Of a stretch of DNA of 64,000 nt, positions 34,681 through 46,600 are shown piece after piece. Source of the DNA: Sceloporus undulatus (lineage: Eukaryota > Chordata > Lepidosauria > Squamata > Phrynosomatidae); NCBI RefSeq assembly GCF_019175285.1, contig NC_056525.1:127072267-127136266 (forward strand), read 5' to 3'. The position numbers and the translations under genes are program-made. Below the pieces are notes generated by a model that had not been told where the DNA came from, made no database searches, and saw nothing but the letters and a program-made list of their open reading frames with translations. The first letter of the stretch is position 1. The number at the start of each line of letters is the position of its first letter.

Positions 34681-34815
34681 TTATAAACCACAAGGACATC
34701 CAGTCCAACCCCCTGCCATGCACGAAGACACAATCAAACCACTCCTGACAGATGGCAATCTATCCAACTTCTCTTTAAAAACCTCCAAAGAAGGAGACTC
34801 TTTGGGACAGAATCT
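34681..34815 (-). mobile_element. CR1 3' fragment
   Basis: Minus-strand CR1 tail (accacaaggacatccagtcc, ccccctgccatgcacgaaga) truncated at about 34815. Confidence 0.8.
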
Positions 34816-36618
34816 CTTTTCCTCTAAGTTACCAAAGTACATAATCCAAAGGTGCTTTAGATCAAGAAAGGTGGCATCCACTTCACAAATCTCAGGTGTG
34901 CATCCTTGGAAAAAGCAATTTCTTTCCATCTGTTTCCCTGATCAAATATTTATAGACAAATATTTTTATAGGCAAATCTTATGCATATTTAATCAGAAAT
35001 AAGTCTGAGTTCAAATGCTCACAAGATTATTGTCTACATTTCATTTTACTAATTTAACCTTTACACAGATATGCTTCCTAGTGCAGCATAGATATGGTTC
35101 AGAATTTCTATTGCTATGGCAAAATCAATACAGAAAAGCAGGTTTAGGGAGGGAGTAATGTTAAAAATTCACATTTTGAAGGTTGGGTGGCTTTATTTAT
35201 TTGTTTTTTGTTTTTGCAAGCTTAGGGCTATGAAACCTACGTATCATTCCCCTCAGAAGACTATCACCATAGGCAAAGAATAAAATTACTATTCAATCTT
35301 CTCTGAAACTAAAGATAACCACACTGGCCCTATCCAACTAACAGTTTTAGTAAGTCCCACTGAAAACAGTAAGACCAGTTATACACCTCAATACATATGT
35401 CTGGGATTTGGGCCATTCTTTGCTGAGGTATTAATGATATGAAAGGGATTTTGCATAACTTTCCCTTTGAATCACAGTTGAAATCACAGTTTTGCAAGGG
35501 TAAAAACTTGTAGCTGCATTGAACACAAATGTAGGTCACCAGTTCATTTGCATTATAGAATCTAAACAGAATGATAGCTGCATATGCCTGAACCTAGTCA
35601 AGCACTCTGTCTGGGCCAGGCTAATGCTACTAATGGCACAGTAGGTCATGACTGGCATCATGGTTGAGGTTATAGAACTGAACATGAAAACTCTTGTATA
35701 TATAGGCCACTGTTCTTCAGTAAAAACCAATATGGTAACACATAAAGTATTGGCACATTTTTCCAGTTCTATCTAAACTAATCACCTTCATTTGCCACTT
35801 CCATTAAAAACAGCTGGCATTTATACAAACAAATATGCTTCACAAACCAATGTCTATATGGACAACTGAACCAGCTTTGCAAGCGAGTCCTCAAAACAAT
35901 GAATTCGCTCACCAAACCACACATTTTTGTCTTAGTCATTTTTGATCTTGAATGATACAGACCCAACTTCAAAAAAATAAACCAACCCTAATCTCAGGAT
36001 CTGTATGTTCTGAACAGCTTTTGCTATTTCCTCCAGCACCTTTATGCCCATTAAGCTCCACCCTGAGCCCTATGCACAACCAAGCTCTTCCCTTGACTGA
36101 TCAAGAGCAACACCCTCTAGATACAACTAGTCTCTGCCCCCTGGTCTGCTAGATTCTACTCTCTGGCCCACAGGCACCATTCCTTGTGTGTCTGAAATCC
36201 AAAGCCTCAAATGATTTAATAATCCTGCCTTCAACACCACCCACACTTTACAAAGCTACTCAGAATAAGTTATACAACTGAAATCATGCCTAGTTTCAGG
36301 TCTGAAGGGACAAAAGTGCTTGTGAGGCACCACAAAGCTAACATAGCAGCAGCAGAACAGCAGAGTTCAATTACTTCAGTTCTAGAGGCCTGAAGTCGTC
36401 ATTTAAACTGCACACAATGACCTAGAAAAGCAACTCTAGGCATTGTGGAAAATTTAAATGATGGCTCCCAAATGCAGCTGCCTTTTAAAAGGATGCTCTC
36501 AGTACAGGGATTAAGAAAGTCCTGCTAAGCTTCTAGGACCTCAGCAGTTGCTTGTACTGTATAGACTTTGCACTCACACCAAGCCTGAATGAAAACATAA
36601 TTTGCACATATTCAACTA

Positions 36619-36842
36619 CAGTGCGCCCGTGTGATGTGTGGGTGCATTATACTCTGCTTCTTCTCGATCTGTGCACCAGAAGAAACAGTGGTGCACGTGC
36701 CTGTGGCATGCATGTGCCACCGCCGCCACATACTGCAAACATGAGCCCCATTACTTGCAATCGGGCTCGAGCATACGTGCTTTTTGTTTTACGTGGTGTG
36801 TGTGTCCGGAACGGATCCCCCGCGTAAAACAAGGGCGCACTG
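36619..36842. mobile_element. mariner-like MITE
   Basis: Starts cagtgcgcccgtg after TA and ends caagggcgcactg. The right flank is aa instead of ta. The 224-bp interior carries purine/pyrimidine repeats and the phrase 'ggaacggatcccccgcgtaa'. A related, more decayed copy is at 42720-42845. Confidence 0.75.
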
Positions 36843-39800
36843 AACTATGTGTTTTGTTATGTTTAGACAGATAATTTGCATGCAATTTTTTTCTGCAGAA
36901 TATCTAACTTTTTGCTCTAATTTATTTTGTTACAGACCAGTAACAATAGATTGAGACAAAGAAAAAGGGGACAAAAGTAAGTGCTGAGCCACTTCTTTAC
37001 TATCATAATTTTCCAGCATATTAGTAGACACATACCTCTCTCCATCTGCTAAGGTTTTCTAGTGGAAACTACCCAAATGTTTTCGGGTATTTCTCTCTCA
37101 CCATTAGGACTAGAAACTTGCTTTTTTGAAGAAGAAGAAAAAAGATTACAGTCTCATTAATTTGGCAACGATCAAACTTTGTTTTAAAAATGTATTTGAC
37201 TGCCAACCAGAGATCATTCACATGCTTTGCAGACATGTGAAAGTGTGCACACAGATACATACACGAACAATCCATGGTCCTTTTCCTTACAGTGGCTGCA
37301 CTCAAATATTATATTAGAGCATGGTTCAGCATTATGAGAACAAGCCACAATAAACTTTGGACTTACATGTTCCCTTCTCCTGGCGGAGTTATGAGAAGAT
37401 CAGAGGCTTCCACTGATATTAGACTGAAGCTTAGAACACTGTCCAATCCATATGCCACAGCTGATCTTAACCACACATTATTAAAAAAGACAGCTTCATA
37501 AAGTGTGACTTCCAATCAACTTATTTCGATAAACAATAATTAATCTAAAACATAAAATTACAAAGGAAGCAAAAGCACTGGATGCACTGGAAGAGAAAGG
37601 GGGAGCATATAAACTTATGGCTCATATATATTTCCTCTCATAATACTAAGCAATAGCTTAGCCTTACACCTGAATGAGGTCAATGTCTTTAGCTACAAAC
37701 TGCAAATCTCACTTCAAATGAGATTTAGGCAAGAACAGTGGCTCCTTCGCATGCAATTAGAAATTATACATTTCTACAGTGGCAATGAAAAACCTTTCAC
37801 AAGCTTTACTTAAAAAACAAAACAAAACTAAGCCCAGACTAAGATACAAGAAGTGCTTAACGACTCTGGTCAATCTAATTAAAGACATGTCTAATAGCAA
37901 GCAGGGAATGGCTGACATGATCCTGAATTATTTTGCAGCTCTCAGTTCACAGTATCAGTACAGTAAGAGCTTACTTAAGAAACTCACAGCTCCAATGAAC
38001 ACCACATTCAGTACTCCATGTCAACTCTTTGCTACTTAATCTTGGAAGGATTTTGCTGCATTCTGCTTTGGGGGAAACTCTTTTGTATGGTCATTACACA
38101 CCATCCCAAGTCAACAGAGAAACTTTCTCATTATAACTATATATAACATATGTGTAAATAAATAAATGTATGCCTTACAGTTTGGTAATATTTTTAAAGT
38201 TCTATTTTTAAATGCCTAAATCTTTATTATAAGTAACTAGAAATATTTTCCAATGCTCTTTAGTGTAGATTGCCTCTTTTTGGTAAATCTGAAAGCTAAG
38301 ACTAAAGCAGCATATAATTTCAATTCTATTACCCCCCCTCCCCCTTTTCAATCACAAAGAAAGCATGTGCATGTGGATGAATGTCTAGGCGGGTTTTGTC
38401 CAACTATTTAAGTTTGTGCATTGACATTTTGGGTGGTTTAAAGAGAAGTTATTATTTATTGCACTCCACCACAAGGCGGGGAGTGTGATAAATTCCTCAG
38501 CTTAAAAACAGAAAGAAAGGTTGTGGAGGGTATCAAATAATTATATGTTTTTGTTCATTCTTCCAACCAAACATGAATTAAGAAAATATCCTCATTTTTT
38601 TACAAGCAGGAAAACTTGTTGCCTAAGGAGGCTGGATTGGCCCAGTGTTAATATCAAAAGAACAAGCAGATTTGTCACAAGGCCATCTTTTCTCATAATG
38701 TCAACTAAGCTTTTACCCATTTCAAACTTCTGCTTCATTTTTGCTTTCTCCACTAGTTTCTTGTAAATTAATTTCCAGGTTTCCTGGAATACATATCATT
38801 TGCAGTAATGATGATGATACCAGTATCAATAATACCAGGATGCAATACCACCGTGATCCTATTGAAGAGACAGTAGCTCTTTTTGTTTCTAGTACAAACC
38901 AACATGAAAGGAAAACTTAAACTGCTTATATTTTGCTAGTCTCTGAGACATGTTCAAGAGATTTTTCTCCACTGTCTCCTTTCAAGTATACAGAACTTCT
39001 TAGGGGAAAAGAGATAGACACATATTTACTACATTTGGCAAATGTGTTCTTATCTCCTTGATAACGTCATAAGTGAAATAATATGGAGATTCAGGGAGCT
39101 ATCATTGCTTGTAAGAAACTGGAAAATTCACTCTCATTAATTAATTAGGAGGTGATTTTTTTTCTTTTTGCATTTTTGTATAAAAATAAAATAAAAAGGG
39201 AAACAGACAAACAAACCATGATTTCTTCCCATACTAGATTCAATTATTTTGTTATACAAATATTGCTGTTATATTAGTTCAAGTGCAAGGGAGGCAAAGA
39301 TCCTGTGATCGTAACAATTCATCACAACTGCAAATGTCACCCTATTTTTTCTGTCTTTGCAGTGCACAAAGACAAAAAATTGTGTTTTGCACTACCCAAA
39401 TTTTGCAACTGAAAACATCATCTGAACCTGGCCAAGCCAAACACTGTCCTCTTTTTCAGTAGCTTAGTTACTTAAATATTGTCATCTCCAAAATACTGCT
39501 GATAAGGTCGCTAGCCTCATAACATGGAGACAAACAGGCAAGGCCACATACCTTGAACGGGTAAATTTCTCCACTGCTCCAAAAGCCCTTAAGCAATGGG
39601 TCATTTTCTTTTTTAAAAAGCCACTCAAAATAAAACAAGATAAAATACACTCAGGACAGATAGGTTGTACTAGGAAAACCATTATTCTTTTTAAAAAATT
39701 ACCTGGGAGAGGGGGCACAAAAAGCAGTTCTTCACCACATGATTCCTATGGTGGTATACTGTGATGAATGCAGAGGTTAATGTTCTGCTCTCATCACAAC

Positions 39801-40146
39801 TAGAGCCCTACAGCCCACAGACCGAATAATGTCTGTTACCAAGATTTATTTTTTTTAAAAAACTGTCTCTCCTTTGTCATTACTCAACATGGTAAAAAAG
39901 CCTCTCAAAGCTGTCAATCCCTGAAGCAGAGGTTAATTGACTCAGTTTTGCTTCCCCCTCCCCAAGGAGATGAGCAAAGGGGGAATCATTTAGCACTTTG
40001 TTATCTTATTTTCTCTATTTTGGCAACATTTCAGGAGCGTCTTTGTCCAGCAGCAACACTGCCCAAATGACAACATCAACTCGCCATCTCAGTGGGGTTT
40101 GCTTATCATCAAGAGAGGATCCCCCTCACCCATCTACCATTCTGCA

Positions 40147-40635
40147 TCAGTCTGGTCCAGTGGTGGACACAGATCCTTGTGCTGTCTCCCCAGCCATGCC
40201 AGCTTCTTCTCGAAGAGGGGATTCCTCCTCAGCTTGCCCTCTTGATGTGACGGTGGTTTCTGGGGAGATGCTGTGTGGCCCCTCCAGGGGCATACACCCA
40301 GGGTGATTCTTACGAAAGTGCTGGTTGAGGATGGCCTGGAAGGGGAAACTCTTCCCACAGACGTGGCAATGAAAGGGCTTGTTGCCCGTGTGTTTCCGGA
40401 TATGGTATTCCAGCTGATCCTTTCGGGTGTACTTCTTCCCACACATACGGCAAACAAAAGGTGTGATGCCCATGTGAAGACGCATGTGCCGGTCCAGGCT
40501 CCCCTTCTGGTTGAAGGATTTAGCACAATATATGCAGGTAAGACGTGGGTTGTAACGAAACCACCGTTCGGATACTTCCTGTTCACGAAGATATTCAACA
40601 TAGCCACTAACTCCAACTATAGCAGAATCTTCCAC
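40147..40635 (-). CDS. ZBTB37: ZBTB37 last coding exon (three zinc fingers)
   Basis: The minus-strand acceptor is tttgctctag before 40635 and the stop is at 40149-40147. It begins VEDSAIVGVSGYVEYLREQ. The three C2H2 fingers are complete, each with the C-X2-C and H-X3/4-H pattern (CIYC, CRMC, CHVC), joined by seven-residue linkers of the usual type (HTGNKPF). The tail ends QGSVSTTGPD, as in human. Confidence 0.98.
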   Translation of the reverse strand: MEDSAIVGVSGYVEYLREQEVSERWFRYNPRLTCIYCAKSFNQKGSLDRHMRLHMGITPFVCRMCGKKYTRKDQLEYHIRKHTGNKPFHCHVCGKSFPFQAILNQHFRKNHPGCMPLEGPHSISPETTVTSRGQAEEESPLREEAGMAGETAQGSVSTTGPD

Positions 40636-43600
40636 CTAGAGCAAAAATATTATGGAGAAGGGCAAAAGACAATCAACAAGTTTGTATGAAAATAGGCTCC
40701 TTTGAATTGCAGTCAGAATTTCTTTCAATTTAAATATAAGGGACGCATAATGAGCACAGTGTGGATCTTGAAAAGGCTACATCCAGATCTGATCTCACGG
40801 CCAAACTGAATGCAACATAGGCATTCATATTTGTTTATTCCTAAGTTTGTCTTATTCATACATCAAGCTCACTGAGTCAGTTGGGAAGAAAAGTGTCTTC
40901 AGCAATAATGGGCAGTTACATAATGTTGCAAAATACATGGGATTCAATACTACCTATGCACAAGCCCTTTGATATTGAAATTAGCCAAACCTTTCCCCCA
41001 CATAATTGAATATGAATGGAGTAGACACATGAACAGCAAACATGGCTTCTAGTTACAACCAATGTGCTTCTCAGTCATAAAGATTCCACTGAGTGAGAGT
41101 TTTGTAACCCATACAAATCAAGGTGGGCAACTGTAAGAGGTTAGGGGGCTGCACTGGACTCCCAGGGCAATTGGGAGGCTTCCCCACTTCTAAAAACTGT
41201 GTTGTTGTTTTTTTTTTGTGTGTGTGTGTGTGTGCCAGAAATGTCCTCCAATACCCCCTGGGTGATTTGGGACATTTTTGCCACCTGAGGGGTAGATGAA
41301 GAGGGTTGGACCATTCTAATCCCAGTAGAGGCGGTTTTTCTCTAAATGAGGAAATGATTGGAAGGTCAATTTTTAGTTAATTTATTGTTAGAAAAAGGTT
41401 TCTCTCAAAAATGTAGGAAATTCCCTCCATGATGCTTAGCAGGCATGTATGGGCAAAAAGTTTGGGTGTTATGTCCTCTGCAGAGCCCCGAGGGCCCCAG
41501 AACTTGCCTTCTGCAACACTTTGCCCACTGCAACTATAAACAAAATAAACATTTCTCTCTCTATGTTGTGTTTTACCATATGATATAAAAATAGCTGAAA
41601 ATTTGGCAGTAAATTTGGAAAGTATGTTTGGACTAGTTGGAATCAAAATACAGGCTATAAAATCAGAAATTAACTCAGGTGAAGCTGGGCAATTTTGCTT
41701 GTACATGAATAAATATTAAAAAAATGGGGAATGTAAGATGAAAGAACCATACTTGATACTCAAGTCTTTTAGATGAAAAGGTTTACCTTCCTAGTAAACC
41801 TTACAGTAGTCCTCTAAACAGATAAACAGTGGGACCTTGGTATCCGCTGAGGTTTGGTTCCAGGACCCCCGTGGACCCCAAAATCCATGGATGCTCACAT
41901 CCCATTAAATACAATGGCATAGTGAAATGGTGTCCCTTATAGAAAACGGCAAAAATCAAGATTTGCTTTGGGGAATTTGTATTATTTTTGAATATTTTTC
42001 AAGCCGAGGATGGTTCAATCCACGGGCAAAGAATCAGTGGATAGAGAGAGTCAAATGTAGATGAGTTGTATTTATTTGAAAAATGTACATTCTGATCATA
42101 ATCTCAGAAGGTGTTGTGCATATCATGGTGCTAACAGTTCAGTACTGAGTAGGTCCAAATAGAATTCGATTACAAGCCTTCAATATCAATATCTATATCT
42201 ATATATCTATCTATCTATATATAGATATCTCCCCAGGTTTTGTGAGTCCAAAAATAATAACCACATTTCCTTACTCCACAAGCTGCTGCTGAAAAAGATA
42301 TGGAAAAGTACACAATGCCATTGGTATAGTTTTAAGTATGCTTTATTATATGTTTAATAAGGTGGACTGTCAACCTCTTGACAGTTGATGGAAGTCCTAC
42401 GTTTCCTGTTAATATGTGTTTCTGCTCTACAAATAAATAAAATTTGATTAAAGGAAGCAGTGGTTCAATTACAGTTTAAGCAATAACAAATAACTCCTAA
42501 ACATTCAATGTGTATACAATCCTCTGAATATGTTGCTATGACAGGGACAATCAGAGAATGGAGATAAAAGCTGAATATCATACCCTGGCTATATCATACC
42601 TTCTGACTTTTGCTCTCAGACAAGAGAGGTCTGTGGAAAAGTTCATCTCTGGCACGGATGCAAAAATCAGGAACATTTTGTCACTTGTTCTGACCAGCAC
42701 TATTTCCAGGATAGGCAAACACAATGGTCCCTTCCCTTATATGAGGGATCCGTTCTGGACCCCTCTCACGTAAGAGAAGTTATGTGTATGCTCGAGCCCC
42801 AGTAAAAGAAAAGGGGCTCGTGCTCGCGACAGTGCGTACCATTACTCTTTCTAGCACAGCTTTCAGCATATGCACTGTATACCCATCTTTTCCATTAAGC
42901 CTCTGGCAAAACTGTAGCCCTTTGTGAACTAATAATACTTTTCAGATCACTTCATATGCATAATCTACTGGCAATTCTTATGAAGATTAATACTATTATA
43001 TATGTGGGGTGTGTGTATGTACCCTCCTGTAACTTGTTGTTTTATGACAGCCCTATGAATTTCTTAGGCAAGGAATACTCAGAGTTGGTTTTGCCAGATC
43101 AGTCCTCTGAAATATAGCCCACAGCACATGGTATTCATTGGTAGTCTCCCAGCCAAGGACTAACCAGGGCTCAGCCTTTTTAGCTTCCAAGATCAGATGG
43201 GATCTGGTGCCCTTAAGTTATCTAGGCCCTGGTTATATATGGAGTACATTAATATATATTACTAGATTTAAAAACACAAACAGGAATAATTAAGTATTTT
43301 TGCTTGATTACAGCTATGCTCATTTTACTTACTTTCTTCCCTGTGTTTTTTTCTTTACTATGAGCCCTTTGAGAAAAAGTACCCGTTCACTCATTCTGCA
43401 TAAATAGCCATGGATTAAATGATAATATCAGCAACTTTCTTTTATAATTTTATGATTTCACTCTGTACTTTTTGTTCTGATTCCTTCCCTCCCTGATTAT
43501 AGGCATTCATGGTCTAATTATCATCTCATCACACATGCCATTTTGCTTTCTAGTTGTGTTCTTTTTCTTTTAGACTATTAGACTATGACCCTTAAGGCAG

Positions 43601-46600
43601 GCACAAATGGCAAACTGACTAGCCATTATGGCTAATAATACTAACAGAGCCCAAACAAGGGATGCCTACCTGAGAATTAGGTTGCTTAGGTTCATCCATC
43701 CGCCACGGAGATTCGCTTTTTGACCTGTACCGCTCAGTAACCACACTACCAGAAGGACTAAATCTGCAGATAATAAAAAGAGATGAATGGTTATTTGTGC
43801 AATATAATAATATTAGAATACAAAAATGGAAAATGACAGAATTTTCATTCTATTAGTAGCTAGAAACACACACAGAGAGAGCAAAATGTGAAATAGGATA
43901 AGGAAATTTGTTCTTGTGTTATCAGTGAAAGTAACCATCCAAGCAACTTCATTATTACAATCATACATCAGTCCAAACACAACAAAATCAGAATGTAGTG
44001 AAAATTAATTTTAAAAATGGCAGTTTAACAGTCAGCTTCTGAATCAAAAACCTAATGACATTTACTAGGGTTAGAGTAAGTTTCAATGGGACTGCCTCTT
44101 AGTGGAACATACTAGCATACAAAACTTGGCAATCTTTAACAGATTCTTTAGAGCAGTGGTCTTCAGTTTTTTTTAGGGCTATCAGTCCCTTTTCTCTTGG
44201 ACAGCAACTCCAGTGCCCCCACGTCTATCCCAGGACAAGGAGAGTGGGGAGCTACCTTCTCATTACTATTGCTGCTTTGTGCAGCAGCCAGCAAGCCAAT
44301 GACATTTTCCTCAGCTGTGCCCAGTTCACTACCACCACCTCCAGCTCTCAGGTGCAAATACTACACCACCACCACCAGCCCAGGCCAGCTCCTCCCTCTT
44401 GTCTGCACTGAGCTTACAGCAAAAGGAATGCTGGCTTGGCAGCTGCTCGGTTACTGCTCCCAGGGTGATCAGTTGCAAAGGGAGCAGTGACTGAGCAGTT
44501 GGTCAAGCAGCAATGAAGAAGCAACTTTGCCCAGTGATTCTAGAAGTTTTCCGTATGAATTCGCAGATGACCACTTGAAGAAATACTGTTACAGGTATGC
44601 AACCTGTCCTTCCCCCTCTCCCCCTTGAGTTCTTGTACTACTGATCTGGTTCTTTCTATAATAATTGGGCTATTATTTCCATCCTGCCCTTAAGAATACT
44701 GTACTGTCTCCCTCTCCCCTATCAATCAGATTACGGCTCTTCTAATCAGATTTTTGAGACTCTTGGCAAAAACGTTCCTGCCAACTGCTGTGAGGTGCAA
44801 CCCATGGACTTGTCAGATGTTCATCCACCTCAAAATGCTGGCAAGAAGCCAAGCTGTTCTCAGCAGCACCATTTACAAAGCCAGTTATGCACCTCTGCTA
44901 TTCTTTTCTCCCTTCCTGGACTGTGCTCTTCAACTGGGAAAAGAGATGAAATGATAATCTGTGCATCCAGGTGTTTCAACATCCTACCCAGAAGCACATA
45001 ATCACTTATGGTAGTCTGAAGGTTATGCCTTGCAGTATCATTGGTACCCATGTGGACCAAAAATTAAGGAGTAAGGGTTGGTGAGCTTGAGAAGTCTTTT
45101 CAGCCTCCCCTTTACATTGTGGATTTTTGTCCCAAGGAGAGAGCACACCTCCCAAGACATCTAGTCAGGCCCACAAACCACTAGTTCTGTACCTCTCAGC
45201 AGGGAGTCCCCTGCTACCACCAAACGCCTCTTCACATGTAGAATCTAGCAAGGTCTTCTGCATGTTCCTTGAGTACTGCCACTTCTGCTCTTCCTTGTCA
45301 TCTCTGATAAGGGAGAGAGCTTCAAATTGATTCTGTAGCTTCAAGCTCACAGAATGAATCCTGGTCCTTCTATTTCTATGTGTCACATTCCTCCAAGTGT
45401 CTACTGCTTGTGGATGGGAGATCACCTTCCAACATGCCCACCAGCTTGCACTTGCTGCAGTTACGGCTACCCACATCCACCAGCAAGAAGACAAAAACAG
45501 CTGTTGCAGGTGATGCAGCAGGCCCCTTGCCATACATATTAAGCAGTCTTAGAGAAGAAACTGAAAAATAAAACTCTGGTCCTCTCACTCAAATTTCTCC
45601 CACAAAATGTCCATGCAAATGCCTGTTAGCATAGCTTTTGTTCAATGTTTATTGAATTGATTGTGTGCACTTCAAGGCATGTGCTGCTGGCCTTCAAAGA
45701 CTGAATGCAAAGAATAGAGGTAGCAGGTATATAGAGAGCAAGTTGCTCACAGATCCTCCTCCAATCAGGTGTGTGGCACAGCAGAGGTACCATTCCCTCA
45801 GACCTCTTCCCTCAGGAAGAGCACATGACCAAAAACAATAAAAAGCCCCCAACAAGACCCTTTAAAAAAGTGAAAAAGTAAAGGATGGTCCCTCAAACAT
45901 AGTTCACAGCTCACCTTCTGCTCTCTACTCTGAACCAAAGAAGCAATGCTCTGCACCCCAGGGTTACATGAATTTTTCAAATGATGCCACCACTACTAGC
46001 GAGGAAGTGATTTTTTTGCAGACAAGTGAAGAGTGGAAGACACCACCACACAAATCAGTGAGACTGTGCAGTGGTTTTAAGGAACCCTGAAAAGATGTTT
46101 CATGCAACGTCATCCCCATGATGGTCCTATAAGTGCTGGTGTGTCAAGGTATTCCTTGTTAATGCTAGTTCCCTTTGTGCTTCTTGCATGTGAGTACTTC
46201 TGAAGATCCTCCTTTTTTCTCACCACCTCCCCCAGATCTGTCCACCAGCCCTAGGGAGCAGTACCACCCTCTTTAGGAACCACTGCTTAGGAGGAAATTG
46301 AAAAAAGGTACACAAGCTATCAGATTTGCCTGGGAACCTTTCCAGGATCAAATCTATAAATTGGGAATGAATATCCTTAAAATACAGGTAATATCACAGA
46401 ACATAATCAATTGTTTCCACCATAATTGACCGGCAGGGACAGATACACTGTATATAAGGAATTCGTAAGCATCTCCCATCTAGTAGGACTATTGGTAAAA
46501 GGTTTAAATGGGCCAGAGTAAAAAAAAAATTGTAGTATTTAGGACAGGGGTCGGCAACCCCCGGCCCGCGGGCCAGATGCGGTCCATGGAGGCGGCAGGA

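Larger units (their letters stand above)
22075..40146 (-). other. Putative long ZBTB37 3' UTR, repeat-poor
   Basis: From the ZBTB37 stop at 40147 down to about 22 kb there is no other gene. The parts at about 21.9-24.2, 24.35-27.8 and 36.9-40.1 kb have almost no recognisable transposons, unlike the flanks. Two AATAAA signals on the minus strand lie near 22092-22117 (+ strand ctttattttc and ttttattttcc). In human, as I remember it, the ZBTB37 transcript ends very close to the SERPINC1 3' end, which fits. The region is AT-rich with no ORF of interest. An intergenic lncRNA or plain intergenic DNA remains possible; RNA reads would decide. Confidence 0.5.
40636..43669. other. ZBTB37 intron between coding exons 2 and 3
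   Basis: Contains a T-run with (GT)n at about 41205-41234, mariner-like MITEs (41827-42057, 42720-42845), a TATC/TA-rich run (42183-42232) and a 5S SINE (43010-43232). No further exon was recognised. Confidence 0.6.

Noticed and set aside
36936-36976. Possible 41-bp + strand exon between ttgttacag and gtaagt
   Set aside because: The splice-like signals are good, but no neighbouring exon, ORF or conservation evidence is visible; a chance match is likely.
40134-40689. ORFs of 160 codons (-) and 138 codons (+) overlapping the ZBTB37 zinc-finger exon
   Set aside because: They are other-frame shadows of the conserved finger-coding exon.
43010-43232. Possible 5S rRNA gene
   Set aside because: The 5S-like head is diverged and joined to a SINE body and tail; it is a 5S-derived SINE.
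44860-45060. GTND-containing ORF that could be taken for a host esterase
   Set aside because: The motif is the esterase-like part of LINE ORF1, in a fragmented context with frame changes.
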